Positions 41,138-45,664 of a DNA stretch of 45,664 nt are shown here, piece after piece. Location of the stretch: contig CAYQOG010000004.1 of NCBI GenBank assembly GCA_964419095.1, positions 1-45,664 on the forward strand. Reading direction: 5' to 3'. Positions within the stretch are counted from its first letter, which is position 1. Each line of letters begins with the position of its first letter. The notes under the pieces were generated by a model. That model was not told the DNA's origin. It made no database searches and saw nothing but the letters and a program-made list of their open reading frames with translations. This stretch comes from JAKAVK01 sp964419095. Lineage in GTDB: Archaea > Micrarchaeota > Micrarchaeia > Micrarchaeales > CABMGC01. The translations under genes and the position numbers were made by a program.

Positions 41138-41536
41138 CTAGGCTTCTCTTAGCAAAGTTTCAAACTTTACGAATCCACCAGGTTCTCTTCGCTCTAGTTC
41201 AGTTTCATATTCTTGAACTGTAGCCGTGGCGATGAGAAATAATGTTTTGTTTCCTGCTACGTCATGCCTCGTTTCCATAACTTTGAGCCCGTGTTGATAT
41301 AGAATTCCTCTGGATTGTTCACCAAGCGAATCAAATTTACCGTTTGAAACAACCAGTGCCTCTCCACGTTCACTATATGAGTTAAAAGTCAGTTTTGTAT
41401 TCCTACTTATCCCGTTCAGCACATCTACTGCCAACCGAACTGTTGCACTAAATGCCTCATGCTCATCCAATCTTTGCAAAACGAGTTGTGGTGCAGTTTG
41501 TGTGTGTCCTGTCCTGCCTCTTTCAATTGTGGTCAT
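41138..41536 (-). CDS. Hypothetical protein, 132 aa
   Basis: Hydrophilic protein with alternating strands and helices (LTFNSYSERGEALVVSNGKFDSL, RGILYQHGLKVMETRHDVAGNKTLFLIATATVQEY). No known family and no membrane segment. It shares the R3-R4 unit with a VapBC pair that faces the other way, so it may be a passenger gene of the unit. No partner antitoxin gene is visible beside it. Confidence 0.6.
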   Translation of the reverse strand: MTTIERGRTGHTQTAPQLVLQRLDEHEAFSATVRLAVDVLNGISRNTKLTFNSYSERGEALVVSNGKFDSLGEQSRGILYQHGLKVMETRHDVAGNKTLFLIATATVQEYETELERREPGGFVKFETLLREA

Positions 41537-41671
41537 AGTCTCACAACATAAATGTATCTTTTATCAGCTCTTACCGGTGAAGAAGAAAAGGTAATTAAGT
41601 TATTTAATCGCTTATTAAACTTGTTAAACTAACAGTTAAATTTATATATCTGTCGCTACAGAATATTTATT

Positions 41672-41875
41672 ATGGAGGAGGCATTGGCAAAGGCAAGAAA
41701 GCTCGGCGGATCGATTATAGTAACTATACCTAAGGATATCGTTGACGAAGAGGGCATACGTAGCGGAGAAACAATTAGGATTGTAGTTGAGAAGGTTAAG
41801 AAAAGCGGCTTCGGTGCTTTTAAGGGAATAGGACCGTTCACCAAGGAGGATGAATTTGACGAGCACAAGTGGTAA
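41672..41875 (+). CDS. vapB: AbrB-type VapB antitoxin
   Basis: 67 residues with the AbrB fold: LGGSIIVTIPKDIVDEEGIRSGETIRIVV, followed by a C-terminal region (FGAFKGIGPFTKEDEFDEHKW) that would bind the toxin. TATA AATTTATATATC (about 41639-41650). TTAAAC-like direct repeats just upstream may be operator sites. Its 3' end overlaps vapC by 26 bp. Confidence 0.8.
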   Translation: MEEALAKARKLGGSIIVTIPKDIVDEEGIRSGETIRIVVEKVKKSGFGAFKGIGPFTKEDEFDEHKW

Positions 41876-42254
41876 AAGGTATGTAGTAGATTCTTGGGCA
41901 TGGATAGAGTATTTTGATGGCACGAAAGTAGGAAAACGTGTTGATGAGATAACTCTTAATGCTGAAGCGTTTACCAGTGCTGTAACTGTAGCAGAGGTAT
42001 TGTCCAAGTCAGAAAGACAGGGAAAGGATACTGCTAGGATATTTGACTTTATCGCATCGTTGTCCAAGATAATTAATATAGATGCCGATCTGGCACGTGC
42101 TGTAGGATCGTTACATGCACGGATTAAGAAGGACGTTCCGAATTTCAGCCTTGCTGATGCGTTTGCTCTTCAACTCGCAAAAAGTGTAGGCGCAAAGGTG
42201 CTTACTGGCGATCCAGATTTTGAAGGTATGAAGGATGCAGAGTTCTTAGAGTAG
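41850..42254 (+). CDS. vapC: PIN-domain toxin, VapC family
   Basis: 134 residues. PIN residues: VVDSWAWIEYFDG (first Asp), VTVAEVLSK (Glu), FSLADAFALQLAK and LTGDPDFEGM (last Asp). A typical archaeal VapC partner of an AbrB-type VapB. Ends 6 bp before R4. Confidence 0.85.
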   Translation: MNLTSTSGKRYVVDSWAWIEYFDGTKVGKRVDEITLNAEAFTSAVTVAEVLSKSERQGKDTARIFDFIASLSKIINIDADLARAVGSLHARIKKDVPNFSLADAFALQLAKSVGAKVLTGDPDFEGMKDAEFLE

Positions 42255-42260
42255 TTCATT

Positions 42261-42317
42261 GCCTCCGGCGGGCTGCGGCCGCGCTGTAATGGTCTCTTAC
42301 CTTTGCAGAGAGAAGGC
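42261..42317 (+). repeat. Type I cassette repeat, reference copy R4
   Basis: 57 bp from GCCTCCGGCGGGCTGCGGCC through GCGCTGTAATGGTCTCTTAC to CTTTGCAGAGAGAAGGC. The 4-bp ends GCCT and AGGC are complementary and enclose a GC-rich part plus the TCTCT/AGAGA hairpin. Confidence 0.85.
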
Positions 42318-42403
42318 ATAATTCAGCAGACCATTCTTCAATGGTTAAAAATGAACGCATGCTTTTTATACTTGTTTGGATATATTACTGATAAGGCGAG
42401 GGG

Positions 42404-42652
42404 ATGAAAGTTGAACTGGAAATGGGCATATACGGATTCAAGGCAAAGGTAACCAGGAGCGAGGGTTGGTACGTTGGCGTTATCGAAGATCTGCATGTGG
42501 TTGACCAGGGAAAGACATTGAAGGTCTTGGAAGAGAGGCTTAAAGAAGGAGCAGAACTTGCATTGGAAGAGATCTTTAAGAGCCCAGACAAGGAAGCCAA
42601 GAACTATCCTAAAGCTGTTTTAGCAAAGCTTGGGATGAAGGCGCATGCCTAA
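42404..42652 (+). CDS. hicB: HicB-like antitoxin
   Basis: 82 residues with the HicB-type partial RNase H fold: EMGIYGFKAKVTRSEGWYVGVIEDLHVVDQGKTLKVLEERLKEGAELALEEIF. TATA in CTTTTTATACTTG (about 42362-42374). GAGGGG is directly before the ATG. It overlaps hicA by 8 bp. The order B-A is reversed from the classic hicA-hicB. Confidence 0.8.
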   Translation: MKVELEMGIYGFKAKVTRSEGWYVGVIEDLHVVDQGKTLKVLEERLKEGAELALEEIFKSPDKEAKNYPKAVLAKLGMKAHA

Positions 42653-42866
42653 ACTTGTAATAAAGGACATCGTATTGGTGAAGATACTCACCAAGTATTA
42701 CGGATTCTACGTTTACGGAAGGCATGGCAGTCATTCCAAATTGAGGGATACGAAAGGGCATACTGTGATAGTTTCCATTCATAACGAGGAAGTGAAGCAG
42801 GGAACGCTAAATGCAATTCTTAAGCAAGCGGGTTTAGAGAAAGAGGGCATTTTGAAATATAAGTGA
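42645..42866 (+). CDS. hicA: HicA-like toxin (mRNA interferase)
   Basis: 73 residues, dsRBD-like HicA fold: LTKYYGFYVYGRHGSHSKLRDTKGHTVIVSIHNEEVKQGTLNAILKQAGLEKE. The catalytic His is in RHGSH. HicA cuts mRNA. It is encoded 11 bp before R5. Confidence 0.85.
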   Translation: MPKLVIKDIVLVKILTKYYGFYVYGRHGSHSKLRDTKGHTVIVSIHNEEVKQGTLNAILKQAGLEKEGILKYK

Positions 42867-42877
42867 GACAGGAGAGA

Positions 42878-42928
42878 GCCTCCGGCGGGCTGCGGCGGCG
42901 CTGTAATGGTCTCTTACTGATGTAGAGG
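42878..42928 (+). repeat. Type I cassette repeat, copy R5
   Basis: Identical to R4 for the first 20 bases except one, and through GCGCTGTAATGGTCTCTTAC; the 3' end differs (TGATGTAGAGG). It lies between convergent hicA and vapC 3' ends. Confidence 0.8.
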
Positions 42929-42935
42929 ATGGACT

Positions 42936-43334
42936 TTAAGACAGTACGACTCTTTCTATGCTTTTTATCTTATCGTATGCATGGTCACTACTTAGGATCT
43001 TGCTATCCCTACTTATGGCCGTAGCAGCATGATAGGCATCGAATGGACTAAGTTGGTATTCTTCAATTAGTGCTGCGGCATTCAGGCATAGGTCCTTGCT
43101 TAAGTCTATCCATTCCAGATTCTTAATGTTGAGAAGCGCGTCAACTGTTGTCAGAATGTCTGCAGCCCTCCCTTCCCGCAATAGCCAAAACACAATCTCC
43201 TGTATTACAGCCACAGATGCATATGTGCCGGCGACTTTTCCCGCTTCTATATTCTCAAGGATACTGGATGCCGCAGGCTTAAGCCTGTCCCTTTCTTTTA
43301 TGACAGCTATGAACAAATCCGATTCTACTAGCAT
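42936..43334 (-). CDS. vapC: PIN-domain toxin, VapC family
   Basis: 132 residues. PIN residues are LVESDLFIAVIKERD (first acidic), VAVIQEIVFW (Glu), LSPFDAYHAATA and LSSDHAYDKI (Asp). The first-strand Asp follows ES, a common archaeal variant. GGTG of its SD is inside the end of vapB. Stop is 7 bp from R5. Confidence 0.82.
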   Translation of the reverse strand: MLVESDLFIAVIKERDRLKPAASSILENIEAGKVAGTYASVAVIQEIVFWLLREGRAADILTTVDALLNIKNLEWIDLSKDLCLNAAALIEEYQLSPFDAYHAATAISRDSKILSSDHAYDKIKSIERVVLS

Positions 43335-43589
43335 TCAGACACCACTCTTAGTGGCTGTTCCCATAGCAGTATAATTTATCTTTTGCTTTATCTTCTGCAC
43401 TGAGTCTCCGGTCTTTACCTTGAGTGAGAGCAGGGTTTTGATGGCATTCTTTGTTTTAGGCAGTATTGCTATATGGTCACCCAGATCCACATAGGTAATC
43501 ATGTCTCCTTCCTTTATGGAATATCTCTTACGCATTGACTTTGGTAGAGTAATCTGCCCCTGCCGTGTAACCTTGCCCTCGTAGTCCAT
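43335..43589 (-). CDS. vapB: AbrB-type VapB antitoxin
   Basis: 84 residues from the ATG at 43589. AbrB pattern VTRQGQITLPKSMRKRYSIKEGDMITYVDLGDHIAILPK, with a C-terminal toxin-binding part. Its stop is next to the vapC ATG, so translation is coupled. Confidence 0.82.
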   Translation of the reverse strand: MDYEGKVTRQGQITLPKSMRKRYSIKEGDMITYVDLGDHIAILPKTKNAIKTLLSLKVKTGDSVQKIKQKINYTAMGTATKSGV

Positions 43590-43693
43590 AATTATCAATA
43601 CTATTATTTGCAACAATATATTAATAAAGCTTTGTTTCTAGTATATCCATTCTGCCAGATTATATTAGGAAATATTGCAAAAAGTGAACGAGA

Positions 43694-43785
43694 GCCTCCG
43701 GCGGGCTGCCGTCATGACGTAGTAAGCCCTCTTTGTTCTGGCTCTGGGAGAGGTAGAGAATTTATCTCGGCAGGCCTTTGGCTTT
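43694..43785 (+). repeat. Hybrid repeat R6 (type I 5' half joined to type II)
   Basis: The first 16 bases GCCTCCGGCGGGCTGC are those of type I. A unique stretch (CGTCATGACGTAGTAA) follows, then a 60-bp type II element (43726-43785) nearly identical to R7. It includes GAGAATTTATCTC, a small hairpin. Confidence 0.75.
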
Positions 43786-43836
43786 GGAAGAGGGAGAGAA
43801 AACGAAAGATATTTAATCCAGAGTTGATATATAGTA

Positions 43837-44112
43837 TTGACCGATATGAAAAATGAGACTGTTTTATTGCAATTGCAAAGAGAGTTCAGAGACATGAAGC
43901 AGGAAATAAAGATGCTGAAGAAGAAGCTAGGCAGTCCTATTATAGAACCAGTAATTATAGAAAGGATTAGTGAAGCGGATTTGACACCTGCAGAAAGAAG
44001 GCATCTGCGTAAAGTTGATGTAGAAGTAAAGACGGGAAAGGTGGGAAATTTTATGTCATTAGAAGAATTTGGAAAGGAAATAGCAAAAAGAAAGCTTCAT
44101 CCTTTGGAGTAA
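43837..44112 (+). CDS. Probable antitoxin of a convergent RelE pair
   Basis: 91 residues. The N-terminus is a coiled coil (LLQLQREFRDMKQEIKMLKKKLG). The C-terminal part is LTPAERRHLRKVDVEVKTGKVGNFMSLEEFGKEIAKRK, a pattern seen in archaeal antitoxins next to RelE. Its 3' end overlaps the toxin 3' end by 16 bp on opposite strands. TATA GATATTTAATCC (about 43808-43819). Function by context. Confidence 0.6.
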   Translation: MTDMKNETVLLQLQREFRDMKQEIKMLKKKLGSPIIEPVIIERISEADLTPAERRHLRKVDVEVKTGKVGNFMSLEEFGKEIAKRKLHPLE

Positions 44113-44354
44113 CTTATTCCTCCACGCGTTTCTACTTCAACTATCACAATTAGGTCTTGTTCTTTGTATACTTTGAATATCAGTCTATAATCCCCCATTC
44201 TCATTCTGTAAATTCCTTCGCCGAGTTTCTTGAGGTCCGCATGTATCATAGGATATTGTTCCAAGAGCTTTGCTGCTGTGTATACTTTTTCACTGACATA
44301 AACAGGCATTTTGCTTAAGCGCTTAGTTACTTTGCGGTCTATAGTAACTTCCAT
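44097..44354 (-). CDS. relE: RelE/ParE-family toxin
   Basis: 85 residues, full RelE length: VTKRLSKMPVYVSEKVYTAAKLLEQYP, then LKKLGEGIYRMRMGDYRLIFKVYKEQDLIVIVEVETRGG. The Arg-rich strands of the active site are in place. It is convergent with the putative antitoxin instead of downstream of it. A mobile-unit end (R7) lies on its 5' side. Confidence 0.8.
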   Translation of the reverse strand: MEVTIDRKVTKRLSKMPVYVSEKVYTAAKLLEQYPMIHADLKKLGEGIYRMRMGDYRLIFKVYKEQDLIVIVEVETRGGISYSKG

Positions 44355-44421
44355 AGGATGATATTGGAAAGTAGACCTTTTAAACCATAACGTTAGGACT
44401 AGTGATTATCTCACCTAATAC

Positions 44422-44481
44422 GCCCCTTTTGTTATGGCTCTGGGAGAGGTAGAGAATCTATCTCGGCAGGCCTTTGGCTTT
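44422..44481 (+). repeat. Type II cassette repeat, copy R7
   Basis: 60 bp (GCCCCTTTTGTTATGGCTCTG to CCTTTGGCTTT) matching 43726-43785 with about four mismatches, same orientation. It separates the RelE unit from the broken protease gene. Confidence 0.8.
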
Positions 44482-44509
44482 AGTGAATGAAGAGCATTGC
44501 AACGTGACT

Positions 44510-45637
44510 CTATCTGAGGAAGCCCCCTACCATGGTATCCGCATCGGTGTGGGTAAGCCTTGCCCACTCCTTTTTTCCTATCTTACTCCATGCTATCCCA
44601 TTCTTCTCCTTTTGAGACGGATACTCGCTTCTGAGATAGGTACTTACCATATAATAAGCGAGGGAATAACCAAACCGTTGTGGAATAGGTTTGCCATTAT
44701 CATCAAACTTCGCATCAACTGCTCCTGCAACTGCAGGCATGAACATTTTTTTCATAGGTGGCAGCATCCCATTTTAACCCAGTTAACCAGTCCTTGTGAA
44801 TATCCCAGAGATTCTTAAGTTCCCTGTCGCTTGGTCTATCACTCCCTTCGCTACCTATTCTTCCATTTATTGCAATTTCAAATGCCTGTGCCAGACCCTC
44901 TGCCGCTAATGCGTTTGCCAGGGTGGAAGGCAACCTACCCTTATCATTTGTAGAGATGCCACGAACAGCATGGTTGAACTCGTGTGGCGTCATGCCTCTA
45001 ATAGCCTCTTCCATTCGAGTATTATTCCTGACCCTTAGAGCTATCAGATCACTACGCAAGGTGAATCCCCTATGTTTCCCTCCAATATAACAAAGGTTAT
45101 ATCCTTCGTTGGGTCGAGCATCTTTACGCTTTCCTTCATTGCACGTTCTGCCATAGCAGTTGGGTCTTCTAAACCATTTTGATAAACAACAGGATATGTA
45201 TGACTTCCAAGTCTAAAACTTGTTTTAGTAAAATCGGTTACATCAACCAGTCCTTGCGGATCAAAGCGTTTTAGAGCCATACTGACATCTGCGGCGTGAA
45301 CTGTCTCTGGCTGGCGCCTAGTATTTTGTAGCGCATCGACAAGATCGTTTATTTGTCTAGTTTGTTGAGTCGGCTGCTCTCCGCGTACTCTTTCCGCTGC
45401 TGCCGTGAAAATTCTAGCCGTAGCGTTTTGATTATGCAATGCATAGACCCTCACTACGTAATTCGTATCTCCAACAGCTTTGAGAAGAACATCTTCTGAA
45501 GCAGCCTCACGAAAAGCCGCAGCCTGCCTGATGTAAGAGTTTTTCTCATTTTTTAAGATATCGATAGGCATTTCTTCAGTTACCTTGTCTTCTGAATAGC
45601 CCACATTTGCCATATAATTGACTACAGCTTTTATCAT
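44510..45637 (-). pseudogene. Zn-dependent protease-like gene (DUF2268 type) broken by two frameshifts
   Basis: Three frames join to one protein of about 375 residues. Frame 1 (45637 to 45044) ends near EGNIGDSP. Frame 2 (45059 to 44715) has the zinc motif HEFNH in MTPHEFNHAV and the EGLAQAF motif, as in predicted DUF2268 Zn-proteases. Frame 3 (44767 to 44510) has RFGYSLAYYMV. The first shift lies at about 45044-45059. The second is at a run of seven A (complement of 44746-44752). Each alone could be an indel error, but two in one gene and its place next to the array favour decay. The upstream end may lie close to the window edge. Confidence 0.6.
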
Positions 45638-45664
45638 ATATATTGCTTTCTGAGGGTTTTCTTA

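Noticed and set aside
41537..41671. Possible eighth repeat between the 132-aa gene and vapB (AGCTCTTACCGGTGAAGAAG)
   Set aside because: Only weakly similar to the GGTCTCTTACCTTTGCAGAGAG core; chance similarity in AT-rich DNA is likely.
39462..44481. CRISPR array
   Set aside because: Repeats are 0.5-1.2 kb apart with genes between them, differ in the middle and have no uniform spacers; no cas genes are present.
39462..44481. Classical integron with attC sites and intI
   Set aside because: No GTTRRRY/RYYYAAC core pair was found in the repeats (a GTTAAAA is next to R1 only) and no tyrosine recombinase is in the window; cassette genes face both directions.

Overview
This window is archaeal. It has TATA boxes about 25 bp from start codons, several apparently leaderless genes, an intron-bearing tRNA gene, a Sec61-beta gene, isoprenoid-lipid enzymes (UbiA-type prenyltransferase, short-chain polyprenyl synthase), an archaeal secreted Lon-like protease, an adenosine-specific kinase, a DUF460 protein and an archaeal-type pilin. 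Gene density is very high, with many 4-bp ATGA overlaps. The surface proteins, pilin and small-protein content resemble DPANN archaea, most likely Micrarchaeota. That placement is inferred from gene content, because no rRNA lies in the window.

Region 1 (1-11040, nearly all minus strand) encodes surface proteins. It holds a large repeat adhesin cut by the window edge, two Thr/Pro-rich proteins with poly-proline tails, and two tandem copies of a three-gene cassette (C-B-A, C'-B'-A'). C is a pilin-like membrane anchor followed by Ig-like and InlB-like repeats and an eight-cysteine tail. A and B are single-pass, heavily N-glycosylatable secreted proteins of unknown fold. Degraded pieces of the same families follow each cassette. 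A class III-type pilin and a multi-pass membrane protein lie upstream.

Region 2 (11119-25250) is housekeeping: an M20 peptidase, a thioredoxin reductase whose CxxC active site is split by a LAGLIDADG intein, a Dpm1-like glycosyltransferase, an MBL/beta-CASP-like protein, a UbiA prenyltransferase, a HIT hydrolase, a membrane Lon-like protease, a PHP/Zn-ribbon protein, endonuclease III, an adenosine-specific kinase, AspRS, a CBS protein, a DUF460 protein, a thioredoxin-fold membrane protein without CxxC, and a tRNA-Arg(CCU) gene with an intron in the T-loop.

Region 3 (25317-39423) has an arginine theme: a dimethylargininase-like enzyme, ArgH, ArgG, a GNAT and an ArgRS that needs a -1 frameshift. 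With the first three, citrulline from a methylarginine could be turned back into arginine. Also present are an HD phosphohydrolase, NAD(P)HX dehydratase, an AbrB-fused regulator, Sec61-beta, GGPP synthase, a UbiE-like methyltransferase and a stand-alone EF-Tu domain II protein. Sec61-beta and its divergent neighbour share one palindromic TATA box.

Region 4 (39460-45664) is accessory. Five complete toxin-antitoxin pairs of different families (VapBC three times, wHTH/RelE, HicBA) and one probable convergent antitoxin/RelE pair are separated by single copies of a 50-60 bp repeat, all in one orientation whatever the gene direction. The last unit is followed by a Zn-protease gene broken by two frameshifts. 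This repeat-punctuated toxin-antitoxin array and the duplicated C-B-A surface cassettes are the best candidates for undescribed systems.
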